From contig NZ_LT977071.1 in NCBI RefSeq assembly GCF_900250075.1, positions 1,736,941 through 1,800,940 of the forward strand: a DNA stretch of 64,000 nucleotides, written 5' to 3'. This stretch comes from Cupriavidus taiwanensis (GTDB taxonomy: Bacteria > Pseudomonadota > Gammaproteobacteria > Burkholderiales > Burkholderiaceae). Positions within the stretch are counted from its first letter, which is position 1. Every line of letters begins with the position of its first letter. The position numbers and the translations under genes were made by a program. The notes below the pieces were generated by a model. That model saw only the letters and a list, made by a program, of their open reading frames with translations. It was not told the origin of the DNA and searched no databases. This document shows positions 25,260-34,432 of the stretch, in pieces.

Positions 25260-26303
25260 TCAAAACCGGTGCCGCAACCCCACGCTCACCGACTTCGCAT
25301 CATCCCCGCTGCCCGGATCGATCACGATGCTGTTGTTGCTGACGCTGCCGCCGGCGCTGTTGTGCACCAGCACCGCGCGCACGTAGGCCGTGGTGCGCTT
25401 GCTCAGGTCGTGGTCCCAGCCCAGCGTGACTGCCAGCGGCCGCTGGCCGCCGCCGAGGATCTGGCGCTTGAGCGCGGCGGCCTTGAAGGTGTCGCGCGGG
25501 GTCACGGCCCAGCTGAAGGTCACGCCGTAATGGCGCGCCGAGCGGGTCTCGGGCCGGTCGCTGCTGGCCGCGCTGAACAGCAGCCCGATCTCCACCGGCT
25601 TGAAGCGGTACGAGCCGCCGACGAAATGGTTCGACGTCAGCGTCGGCTCCACCGGCACATTGGCGCCCGAATACATCCCCTGGTAGCTGTAGAACGCATA
25701 GGCGTTGCCCGCCTCCCAGGTCGCGTTCATGCCGAAGTTAAGCCCGGAGCGCGCCGACCCCGGCACCTCGCCCGGCGCCACCGCCGCGCCGAAGGCGAAG
25801 CCGCCCCACTTGGGCGAGAAGTACTGCACGGCGTTGTCGAAGCGCGCGCCGTAGGCCACATGTCCGGTGCCTTGCGATGCGGTCGCGCTCAGCAGGTTGA
25901 ACGGCGACACCGCGCCATTCAGCAGGAACGGGTCCAGCCGCAGCAGCGCATAGAACGACGGCGTGTACTGCCGCCCCAGCCGGAGCTCGCCCCAGCCGCC
26001 TGACAGGCCCAGGTAGGCCTGCCGCCCGAACAGCCGGTTGTTGCCGAAGAACTCGGTGCCGGTGTCGATATTGAAGCCCGACTCGACCAGGAAGTTGGCC
26101 TTGAGCCCGCCGCCGAGGTCTTCGATGCCGCGGATGCCCCAGCGCGACGCGGCCTGCTGGCCTTCGCGCATGCGCACCACGCTGTCCGAGCCCCTGGCGT
26201 ATTCGATCGATGCGTCGACCACGCCGAACAACTGCATGGTGCCGGCCGCGGCATTGCCCGCGGCCAGGGCCACGCCCATCGCCATCCACTGTGTTGCCTT
26301 CAC
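25260..26303 (-). CDS. Gram-negative porin
   Basis: This complete 347-residue outer-membrane porin has a signal peptide of about 20 residues (ending NAAAG), the family opening MQLFGVVDASIEYARG, then ASRWGIRGIEDLGGGL near residue 51. A constriction-loop-like FYALLRLDPF segment follows near 116, and it ends with the terminal phenylalanine required for assembly (GLRHRF). It is the last gene in a same-strand row behind a Bug receptor and acyl-CoA genes, a common Burkholderiales grouping in which the porin admits the organic acid bound by the receptor. That functional link is inference. Start codon follows AACGGGAGACC. Confidence 0.92.
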   Translation of the reverse strand: MKATQWMAMGVALAAGNAAAGTMQLFGVVDASIEYARGSDSVVRMREGQQAASRWGIRGIEDLGGGLKANFLVESGFNIDTGTEFFGNNRLFGRQAYLGLSGGWGELRLGRQYTPSFYALLRLDPFLLNGAVSPFNLLSATASQGTGHVAYGARFDNAVQYFSPKWGGFAFGAAVAPGEVPGSARSGLNFGMNATWEAGNAYAFYSYQGMYSGANVPVEPTLTSNHFVGGSYRFKPVEIGLLFSAASSDRPETRSARHYGVTFSWAVTPRDTFKAAALKRQILGGGQRPLAVTLGWDHDLSKRTTAYVRAVLVHNSAGGSVSNNSIVIDPGSGDDAKSVSVGLRHRF

Positions 26304-26340
26304 GCTCCCGGTCTCCCGTTCTCGTTGTGGTGTGTTTGCC

Positions 26341-27351
26341 CTACTTCGCCTGCAGCCCCGCGACCTTCACCACCTCGCCCCATGCAGCCAGGTCGGCGCT
26401 GACCAGCTTGCCCAGGTCCGCGGGACTCGACGGCGCGGCCGGCTGCAGGTTCAGCGCGGCAAACCTGGCGCGGTCGGCCGGGGTCTGCAGGATGCGGTTG
26501 ACCTCGGCGTTGAGCCGCTCGACGATGGGCGCGGGCACACCCCTGGGCCCGAAGATCGCGACCCAGCTGGCCTGCTGGAACGGCACGCCCTGCTGCGACA
26601 TGGTCGGCACGTCGGGCGCGGTCAGCAGGCGCTCCGGGCCGGACACCGCGATGCCGCGGATGCGGCCGGACTTCAGGTGCGGCACCGCGGAGATGGCATC
26701 GGTAATGCCGATGGTGACGTGGCCCGCGGCCAGGTCGTTGCTGCACTGGGTGGCGGTCTTGTACGGAATGTGGCGCAGATGGATGCCGACCTTCGCCTTC
26801 AGGTATTCCATTGCCAGATGGCCGCCGGAGCCGACGCCCCACGAGCAATAGGCCAGCTCCGTCTTGCTGCCCTTGGCATAGGCGATCAGTTCCCGCAGGT
26901 TGTGCACCGGCACTTCGGCGCTGACCGCCAGCAGGTTGCCGCCGGGCTGGCTGGGCCGCGCGATCGGCGTGAAGTCCTTGAGCGGGTCGTACGGCAGCGA
27001 CGGCGTGGTCCACGGGTTCACCGTCATGGTCGCGGCATAGGTGAACAGCAGCGTGTAGCCGTCGGGGGCGGCGCGCGCCACGGTCTCGTTGGCGATGATG
27101 CCGTTGGCGCCGGGACGGTTGTCGACCACCACCGGCTGCTTCAGCCCCGCGGTCAGGCGCTCGGCCACCAGCCGCGCGGTCTGGTCGGTCACGGTGCCCG
27201 CGCCCGATGGCAGCACCATGCGGATCGGCCTGCTGGGGTAAGGTGCCTCGGCGTGCGCGCTGGCGGCGCCCGCCAGGATCAGCGCCGCGGCCAGGGCCGT
27301 GCGCGTGGCGCGCGCCCGGTGGGCGAGGGCGCCATTGTGCTGGCTGCTCAT
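26341..27351 (-). CDS. Bug-family solute-binding receptor (TctC-like)
   Basis: This 336-residue periplasmic protein is a Bordetella-uptake-gene (Bug) receptor related to TctC of tripartite tricarboxylate transporters. A signal peptide ends near AHAEA. The hallmark strings are YPSRPIRMVLPSGAGT near residue 38, VVDNRPGANGIIANETVARAAPDGYTLLF near 65-93 (by range), and the C-terminal VERLNAEVNRIL. Aspartate in the DNRPGA loop contributes to carboxylate binding in the family. The ATG at 27351 has GGAGACAGC upstream. No TctA/TctB genes are in the window, so it may serve a transporter encoded elsewhere or act as a sensor. Context suggests an organic acid ligand that is activated to a CoA ester. Confidence 0.9.
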   Translation of the reverse strand: MSSQHNGALAHRARATRTALAAALILAGAASAHAEAPYPSRPIRMVLPSGAGTVTDQTARLVAERLTAGLKQPVVVDNRPGANGIIANETVARAAPDGYTLLFTYAATMTVNPWTTPSLPYDPLKDFTPIARPSQPGGNLLAVSAEVPVHNLRELIAYAKGSKTELAYCSWGVGSGGHLAMEYLKAKVGIHLRHIPYKTATQCSNDLAAGHVTIGITDAISAVPHLKSGRIRGIAVSGPERLLTAPDVPTMSQQGVPFQQASWVAIFGPRGVPAPIVERLNAEVNRILQTPADRARFAALNLQPAAPSSPADLGKLVSADLAAWGEVVKVAGLQAK

Positions 27352-27453
27352 ATTGCTGTCTCCGTTGCGGCGCATTGGCCGCGCATGCCGGTACGTTGCC
27401 GGCGTGTCGTCAGCGGGCGCGCCGGATTTTCAGGGCGCCCGCGCTGAACCGGC

Positions 27454-28599
27454 TCAGGCCTGCGCCTGCGCCGCGTGATCGAGTGCCGCCAGCCGCTCGT
27501 AGTGCCAGTCGGCATCGCCGAACAGGTTGGCATGCGCTGCCAGTCGCTTGTAGCAGTGGCCGACTTCGACCTCGTCGGTCATGCCGACGGCACCGTGCAG
27601 CTGCACCGCGTCCTCGCCCAGCGCGCGCCCGGCATCCGAGACAAAGGCCTTGGCGTGGGAGACCGCGCGCATGCGCGCGACCGGATCGCGCTGCAGCGCC
27701 TCGGCCGCGGCTTCGGTGATGGCACGCGCCTGCTCGACGCTGACATAGAGGTCCACCAGCCGGTGCCGGATCACCTGGCTGGCGGTCAGCGGCCGGCCGA
27801 ACTGCTCGCGCGCCGCCAGGTAGTCGCGGGTCAGGTCGAAGGCGCGCGACATGGTGCCGACGGCCTCGGCGCAGGCCATCACGGTGGCGCGGTCGATGGC
27901 GGCCTCCACCAGCGGCCAGGCGCCGTCGCGCGCGCCGATGCGCGCGCTGTCCGGCACCACCGCGCGGCGCAGCGTCACGCTGGCGGTCTGGCGGCCGTCG
28001 TAGGTCGGCAGCGCCTCGACGCTCACGCCGCGCGTATCGGCCGGCACCGCGAACAGGGTCAGGCCATGGCGCTCGCGGCGCTGGCCGCCGGTGCGCGCCA
28101 GCACCAGCAGCAGGCCGGCGCTGCCGCCGCCCAGGACCAGCGTCTTGCGGCCGTCCAGGCTCCATTGCCCCGGGGCGTGGGCGTGCGCGGTGGTGCTGAT
28201 ATCGAACGCGTCATAGCGCCCCTGCGTTTCCCAGGCGGCCAGCGCCAGCATGGCGCCGCCTTCGGCCATCGCCGCCGCGGCGGCCGCATGGGCGGGATCG
28301 CCGCAAGCGGCCAGCAGCGGCGCGCACAGCGCGGCATTGGCCAGCCACGGCTCGGCGGGCTGGGCGCGGCCCAGTTCTTCCGCCAGCAGCGCCTGGTCGG
28401 CGGCGTCGCCCAGGCCGCCGCAGGCTTCCGGCAAACCCAGCGCCAGCCAGCCCATCTCGGCAAACGCCCGCCAGTGCGTACGCGAGAACCCGTCTGGCTC
28501 GGCCAGCGCGGCGCGGCGCTGCTCGAAGCCGTAGCCGCGTTCGACATAGCGCCGCACGCTGTCGCGCAGCATGCGGCGATCGTCCGTTGCATCGCTCAT
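27454..28599 (-). CDS. Acyl-CoA dehydrogenase 1
   Basis: This 381-residue cytoplasmic flavoprotein has the acyl-CoA dehydrogenase fold. The N-terminal all-helical domain includes FAEMGWLALGLPEACGG near residue 52, and the C-terminal domain includes DYLAAREQFGRPLTASQVIRHRLVD near 250 and the final LHGAVGMTDEVEVGHCYKR near 340. In place of the canonical catalytic Glu motif the sequence reads GMTDEVEVGHCY, which retains a Glu. It follows acyl-CoA dehydrogenase 2 by 43 bases. Pairs of unlike acyl-CoA dehydrogenases encoded together often form alpha2beta2 enzymes for unusual acyl chains, as in steroid side-chain degradation; that is a possibility here but unproved. Confidence 0.88.
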   Translation of the reverse strand: MSDATDDRRMLRDSVRRYVERGYGFEQRRAALAEPDGFSRTHWRAFAEMGWLALGLPEACGGLGDAADQALLAEELGRAQPAEPWLANAALCAPLLAACGDPAHAAAAAAMAEGGAMLALAAWETQGRYDAFDISTTAHAHAPGQWSLDGRKTLVLGGGSAGLLLVLARTGGQRRERHGLTLFAVPADTRGVSVEALPTYDGRQTASVTLRRAVVPDSARIGARDGAWPLVEAAIDRATVMACAEAVGTMSRAFDLTRDYLAAREQFGRPLTASQVIRHRLVDLYVSVEQARAITEAAAEALQRDPVARMRAVSHAKAFVSDAGRALGEDAVQLHGAVGMTDEVEVGHCYKRLAAHANLFGDADWHYERLAALDHAAQAQA

Positions 28600-28642
28600 C
28601 TGTTCGTGTCCTTATGCAGAGGTTGCAGCCATCTTGGCCGCG

Positions 28643-29875
<1,233 letters not shown>

Positions 29876-29886
29876 GGTGTCTGCCT

Positions 29887-30561
29887 TCAAGCGTTCCTGT
29901 CGCGCGCAACCGAGGCCGCGCGCATGCCGCCCTTGATCGCGGCCACGCCATCCGCCGGAAAGCCGCCGATGGTGGCGGCCAGCCCGCGCGCGCGGTCCAG
30001 CACCTGGGCGTCGTCGACCATCTCGGTGGCGATGCCCAGGCGCAGCAGCTCCGGCGCGGGCACGCGGTCGCCCAGCAAACACAGGCGCGCGGCCACGGCT
30101 TCGGTGTGGCGCAGCGCCAGCCACTCGGCATTGCGCGGCGCGGACATGCCCAGGCGGATCTCGCCGATCTGCAGGAAGGCGCCGGCGCCGCACACCAGCA
30201 GGTCGCCGGCCAGCGCCAGCGCCGCGCCGCCGTTGATGGCATGGCGCTCGAGCGCCACCACCCAGGCCTTGCGGCTGTGCCGCAGGCCCTGGTGCACGCG
30301 CTCCCACACCGGCGCGAACGCCGCCAGCCCGCCGGCTTCGGCCTGCAGCGCCTGCAGGTCCAGGCCGGAACAGAAGCCGCCGTCGGCGCCGCGCAGCAGC
30401 ACCGCGCGCACGCTGTCGTCGGCGGCCAGGGTCTCGATCGCGTCGCCCAGCGCGTGCGCCAGCGCCATGTCGATGGCGTTGCGGCGCGCCGGGCGGTTCA
30501 ACACCAGCTCGGCCCAGCCGGCGTGGCGCTGCAGCAGGACGGCAGGCTGCGGCGCGTTCAT
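29887..30561 (-). CDS. Enoyl-CoA hydratase/isomerase family protein
   Basis: This 224-residue crotonase-fold protein would act on CoA thioesters. The opening VLNRPARRNAIDMALAHAL and the oxyanion-hole segment DGGFCSGLDLQALQ (near residue 62) are typical, as is the second oxyanion part ERHAINGGAALALAGDLLV near 105 and GEIRLGMSAPRNAEW near 131. The normal length is about 255-265 residues; the shorter C-terminus here lacks the last helices that reach across the trimer. It overlaps the CoA-transferase gene by four bases (ATGA) and leads into the acyl-CoA dehydrogenase genes. Hydratase, isomerase or lyase activity cannot be told apart. Confidence 0.87.
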   Translation of the reverse strand: MNAPQPAVLLQRHAGWAELVLNRPARRNAIDMALAHALGDAIETLAADDSVRAVLLRGADGGFCSGLDLQALQAEAGGLAAFAPVWERVHQGLRHSRKAWVVALERHAINGGAALALAGDLLVCGAGAFLQIGEIRLGMSAPRNAEWLALRHTEAVAARLCLLGDRVPAPELLRLGIATEMVDDAQVLDRARGLAATIGGFPADGVAAIKGGMRAASVARDRNA

Positions 30562-31790
30562 GCTGCCTCCTGCTGCACGGGTTCCACGCCGATGTTGCGG
30601 GCACGGGCCATGGCGTCGATCTCGGCGGCGCCGTAGCCCAGTTCCGCCAGCACCTCGGCGGTATGCTGGCCAAGCCGCGGCACCGCAGGGAGTCCGCCGG
30701 CGGGCAGGCCGGCCATGGTGAAGGGCAGCCCGGGCAGCTCCAGCCGGCCGCCCTCGCCGTCGTCGACCGCCTGCAGGATGCCGCTGGCACGCACGTCGGG
30801 GCTGGCCTTGACCTGGTGGTAGTCGCGCACCACGCCCACCACCACCTGGTGCCGCTCCAGCAGCGCGCGCGCGGCATCGCCGCTCAGGTGGCGCAGCGCG
30901 TCGTGCAGGATGGCCAGCAGCGCGGCGCGGTGCCGCACCCGCAGGGCATTGCTGGCAAAGCGTGGGTCGTGCGCCAGCGCCGGCTGGCCGATGGCTTCGC
31001 ACAAGCGCGTCCAGTGTTCGTCGAGATAGGCCGACAGCACGATATGGCCGTCGGCCACCGCGATCACGTCGGCGGCCGGCGCGGCCTTGGGCTGGCTGTT
31101 GCCGCTGCGCACGGGCAGCGCGCCGGAGCACTGGTATTCGGCCCACAGCTGGGCCTGCAGCTGCACCCCCACCGACAGCAGCGAAGTCTCGATGGTCGCG
31201 CCGGCGCCGGTGCGCTCGCGGCGGAACAGCGCGGCCAGGATGGCATTGCCGGCCGCCAGCGCGGTGGCCGCGTCGATCAGCGCGAAGCCGGCCTTGAGCG
31301 GCTGCCCGCCGGACTCGCCGGTGACCGACATCATGCCGCTCTCCGCCTGCGCGGCGATATCCAGCCCGGGCCGTGTGCGCGACGGCCCGCGCGTGCCGAA
31401 GCCGCTGATCGAGGCGTGGATCAGGTCGGGACGCGCGGCGCGCAGCGTGGCGGCGTCCAGCCCCAGCGCTTCCATCGCGCCGGCGCGGGTGTTGTGCAGC
31501 ACCACGTCGCTGGCCAGCGCCAGCCGGCGCGCCGCATCCAGCCCGCCGGGCGTGCGCAGGTCCAGCGCGATGCCGCGCTTGCCGCGGTTGTAGGCCAGGA
31601 ACATCGGGCTCTGCGGGCTGGTGCCGTCGAAGCGCCGAGCACTGTCGCCGCGCAGCGCCTCCACCTTGACCACGTCGGCGCCCAGGTCGGCCAGCATCAT
31701 GGCCGCGCCCGGCGCCGCGATGAACTGCCCGAACTCCGCCACGCGTATGCCTGCCAGCGGCAGGTGTTGCCGGTTTGCCGTGCTCGCCAT
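30558..31790 (-). CDS. Family III CoA transferase (CaiB/BaiF/Frc)
   Basis: This 410-residue cytoplasmic enzyme would move CoA from a donor thioester to a carboxylic acid and so activate the substrate of this operon. The N-terminal LAGIRVAEFGQFIAAPGAAMMLADLGADVVKVE (residues 12-44, by range) is the CaiB signature, and RPGLDIAAQAESGMM holds the probable catalytic aspartate (Asp144). The C-terminal half has RFASNALRVRHRAALLAIL. It is the first gene of a run with hydratase, two dehydrogenases, Bug receptor and porin, and is divergent from a LysR gene. This composition argues for uptake, activation and beta-oxidation-like breakdown of one organic acid, identity unknown. Confidence 0.9.
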   Translation of the reverse strand: MASTANRQHLPLAGIRVAEFGQFIAAPGAAMMLADLGADVVKVEALRGDSARRFDGTSPQSPMFLAYNRGKRGIALDLRTPGGLDAARRLALASDVVLHNTRAGAMEALGLDAATLRAARPDLIHASISGFGTRGPSRTRPGLDIAAQAESGMMSVTGESGGQPLKAGFALIDAATALAAGNAILAALFRRERTGAGATIETSLLSVGVQLQAQLWAEYQCSGALPVRSGNSQPKAAPAADVIAVADGHIVLSAYLDEHWTRLCEAIGQPALAHDPRFASNALRVRHRAALLAILHDALRHLSGDAARALLERHQVVVGVVRDYHQVKASPDVRASGILQAVDDGEGGRLELPGLPFTMAGLPAGGLPAVPRLGQHTAEVLAELGYGAAEIDAMARARNIGVEPVQQEAA

Positions 31791-31908
31791 GCGGTTCTCA
31801 CTCCCTCGAAGTTGCCGGCGCGGCCGGCGGTTGGCGTCGATGTGGAGCGATCATGCGTTAGCAGCGCGCATCACGGCAGATGCCAAAACGGCTGCGGTGC
31901 AAACCACG

Positions 31909-31918
31909 GGTTAGCACC
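31909..31918. promoter_or_regulatory. GGTTAGCACC element upstream of the LysR gene
   Basis: The ten-base GGTTAGCACC lies in the gap between the divergent CoA-transferase and LysR genes, followed by the related GGTTATCCC a few bases later. Its exact reverse complement occurs behind the LysR gene at 32982-32991, ahead of the next operon. The repetition at both promoters suggests binding sites for the regulator between them. Confidence 0.45.
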
Positions 31919-31989
31919 CCGGGTTATCCCGAACCCCGCGGATTGCCGCTATGCTGGGCGCCCTGGCCATCGTCTGTACGGGACCTTCC

Positions 31990-32922
31990 ATGCGTCTGAA
32001 CCAACTCCAGGACTTCATCGCCGTGGCCGAGCACGGCAGCATCCGCGCCGGCGCCCGTGCCCGCGACGTGTCGGCGCCGGCACTTACCAAGAGCATCCGC
32101 CAGCTCGAGGAAGAGCTGCACGTGCCGCTGCTGACCCGCACCACCCGTGGCGTGGTGCTGTCGCGCTATGGCGAGGCCTTCCTGCGGCGCGCGCGGCTGA
32201 TCGCCACCGAGGCGCGCAAGGCCAGCGACGAGATGCGCCAGATGCTGGGCGCGCGCAACGGCGTGGTGCGCGTGGGCGCCACCGGCGGCCCGGCGCACCT
32301 GCTGCTGCCGGCGGTGCTGACGCGCTTCCGGGCCCAGCATCCGGACGTGCTGGTCTGCATCGACAGCGGGGTCTATCCGATGCACCTGGACGACCTGCGC
32401 GCGGGCGTGATGGACATGGCGGTGAGCCCGGTGCCGGACGAGGGCATCGAGCGCGAGTTCACCTGCGAGCCGCTCTACAACAACGATTCGGTGGTGGTGG
32501 CGCACCGCGAGCATCCGCTGCGGCATGCGCGCCGCCTGCGCGAGCTGGTGGGTTCGGACTGGGTGCTGACCGGCCAGCGCATGCAGGGCCCGGGCGCCGC
32601 CATCCTCGATGCCTTTCGCGAGCACGACCTGCCGCTGCCGCGCGTGGCGGTGCGCTGCGACACCATCGGCATGATCCAGTCGCTGCTGCAGGACCGCCAC
32701 CTGCTGTGCATGCTGCCGCGCCAGCTGGTGCCGGGACAGCTCGCTGCCGCCGGGCTGGTGCCCTTGCCGATCGAAGACCGGCTGCCCAGCCACCGGGTCA
32801 GCCTGATCTACCGCGCCGATTCGCCGATGACGCCGGTCGCCGCGCAATTTGCCACGCAGCTGCGGCGCGAAGTCCACTACCTGACCCACCTGCCCGACAG
32901 CCCGCTGCGCCGCCCCGCCTAG
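31990..32922 (+). CDS. LysR-type regulator between two organic-acid operons
   Basis: This 310-residue regulator has a winged helix across residues 1-60 (LNQLQDFIAVAEHGSIRAGARA then APALTKSIRQLEEEL) and an effector domain beginning near residue 88 with NGVVRVGATGGPAHLLLP. The ATG at 31990 gives the normal LysR N-terminus MRLNQLQDF. It sits between a divergent CoA-transferase operon and a downstream MBL/Bug operon in the same direction. Related GGTTA-type elements precede both. Control of both operons is a reasonable inference. Effector unknown. Confidence 0.87.
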   Translation: MRLNQLQDFIAVAEHGSIRAGARARDVSAPALTKSIRQLEEELHVPLLTRTTRGVVLSRYGEAFLRRARLIATEARKASDEMRQMLGARNGVVRVGATGGPAHLLLPAVLTRFRAQHPDVLVCIDSGVYPMHLDDLRAGVMDMAVSPVPDEGIEREFTCEPLYNNDSVVVAHREHPLRHARRLRELVGSDWVLTGQRMQGPGAAILDAFREHDLPLPRVAVRCDTIGMIQSLLQDRHLLCMLPRQLVPGQLAAAGLVPLPIEDRLPSHRVSLIYRADSPMTPVAAQFATQLRREVHYLTHLPDSPLRRPA

Positions 32923-32981
32923 GTCGCGCCTGGCGCGCGTTAGCGCAGCGCGCGGCGCGCGGGAACTGCCAGCAGCGGCAC

Positions 32982-33004
32982 GGTGCTAACCAGCGGTTTA
33001 CACC
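32982..33004. promoter_or_regulatory. Dyad GGTGCTAACC-AGC-GGTTTACACC
   Basis: Two ten-base arms match at eight of ten positions around a three-base centre, 150 bases before the MBL-fold gene. The left arm is the exact reverse complement of the element at 31909-31918. The surrounding gap of 229 bases holds no gene. Confidence 0.5.
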
Positions 33005-33151
33005 TGAAATTCCCTAACCGCCGCCGGGCCGCGCCGGCGCTGGCGTTGCGGCCGCCGCGCCGCGGCGCGGCGGGATTTTCCCCAATCCCTGCGCAGTGCC
33101 CTCTTGCCTGACAGTGGCACCGGACACCAACCGGATAGCAGGGAGGCAAGC

Positions 33152-34405
33152 ATGCAAGACATCGAAGACCGGCCGTCGGCGCTGGTCACGGGCACGGGGA
33201 TCGACAGCGCCGGCGACGGCGTCTGGCTGCTGCACGGGCAGGGCCAGAGCTTTGTTGCCGATATCGGCGGCGGCCTGCTGGTGGTCGACAGCGGCCCCGG
33301 CGGGCGCGTCACGCGCGGCATGATCGAGGCGCTGCGCACGCAGACCAGCCTGCCGGTGCTGGCGATCTGCTACAGCCACGGCCACCTGGGCTACAACGCC
33401 GGCCTGCAGCAATGGCTGGACCACGCCGCCGCGCGCGGCGAGCCCGCGCCGCGCGTGCTGGCCCACGTCAACGTGCTGGCGCGCCAGGCGCGCTACCGCG
33501 AGACCCAACGCATGCAGCAGCGCATGGCCGAGATCCAGTTCCGCCAGCCGGCCGGCGCGCTCGCGGGCAAGCTGGTCCATGTTGCCCCCACCGAGACCTT
33601 TGCCGACGGCATGACGCTGGGCCACGGCGAGCGCCGCGCCGAAATCCTGTGGGCGCCGTCCGAAACCGACGACGCCGTCGCCGTCTGGCTGCCGGGCCGG
33701 CGCGTGCTCTACGGCGGGCCGGCGGTGATCGACTCGATACCCAACATCGGCACCCCGTTCCGCACCATGCGCGACACCGTGCGCTGGGCCGACACGCTGG
33801 AACGCCTGGCGGCGCTGCAGCCGCTGTCCGTTGTGCGCGAGTTCGGCGCCACCGTGCAGGGCGAGGCCGAATGCCAGCGCGTGCTGGGCGAAACCGCGCG
33901 CGCCCTGCGCTGGCTGCGCGCCGAGGTGGTGCGGCTGATGAACGCGGGCTGCAACGAGCGCCAGATGCTGGCCGCGCTGCAGCCGCCCGCGGCGCTGTTC
34001 GACCAGCCCTGGATGCGGCCCACCTACGGCGACCCCAGCTACATCGCGCGCGACATCTACCGCTCGGAGAACGGCTGGTGGGACCGCAACGCGACCACGC
34101 TGCACCCGGCGCCGCCGCAGCAGGCCGCAGCGGAGATCGCCGCCGCCGTGGCCGACCACGGCGCGCTGCTGCGCCACGCGCAGGCGCTGGCCGAGCGCGG
34201 CGATACGCAGCTGGCGCTGCACGTGATCGACGTGCTGGCGCTGGCGCCGGACGAAACCCCGAGCGTGCGCGAGGCGCGCCGGCTCAAGGCGGCGTGGCTG
34301 CGCCAGCGCGCCACGCAGGTGCGCAGCTATGTGTCGCGCAGCCTGTACGGCGCGGCCGCCGACGCGCTGGAGAGCGAAGCGGCGGACAACTTCGGCCTGC
34401 ACTAG
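33152..34405 (+). CDS. MBL-fold hydrolase, alkylsulfatase-like, with an altered metal motif
   Basis: This 417-residue protein resembles class III alkylsulfatases (SdsA1/BDS1 type): an N-terminal metallo-beta-lactamase domain, then a dimerisation region with AGCNERQMLAALQPP and YGDPSYIARDIYRSENGWWDRNATTLHPA (about residues 270-325, by range), which matches the alkylsulfatase dimerisation domain. The HxHxDH metal motif reads HGHLGYN (His76, His78, then Gly80, Tyr81), so two usual ligands are replaced. Cytoplasmic location is likely, with no signal peptide. The start at 33152 has GGGAGG upstream. It is followed by a Bug receptor gene 27 bases on. Sulfatase activity should not be assumed. Confidence 0.78.
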   Translation: MQDIEDRPSALVTGTGIDSAGDGVWLLHGQGQSFVADIGGGLLVVDSGPGGRVTRGMIEALRTQTSLPVLAICYSHGHLGYNAGLQQWLDHAAARGEPAPRVLAHVNVLARQARYRETQRMQQRMAEIQFRQPAGALAGKLVHVAPTETFADGMTLGHGERRAEILWAPSETDDAVAVWLPGRRVLYGGPAVIDSIPNIGTPFRTMRDTVRWADTLERLAALQPLSVVREFGATVQGEAECQRVLGETARALRWLRAEVVRLMNAGCNERQMLAALQPPAALFDQPWMRPTYGDPSYIARDIYRSENGWWDRNATTLHPAPPQQAAAEIAAAVADHGALLRHAQALAERGDTQLALHVIDVLALAPDETPSVREARRLKAAWLRQRATQVRSYVSRSLYGAAADALESEAADNFGLH

Positions 34406-34432
34406 CACTGCCCTCTGCATCAGGGAGACACC

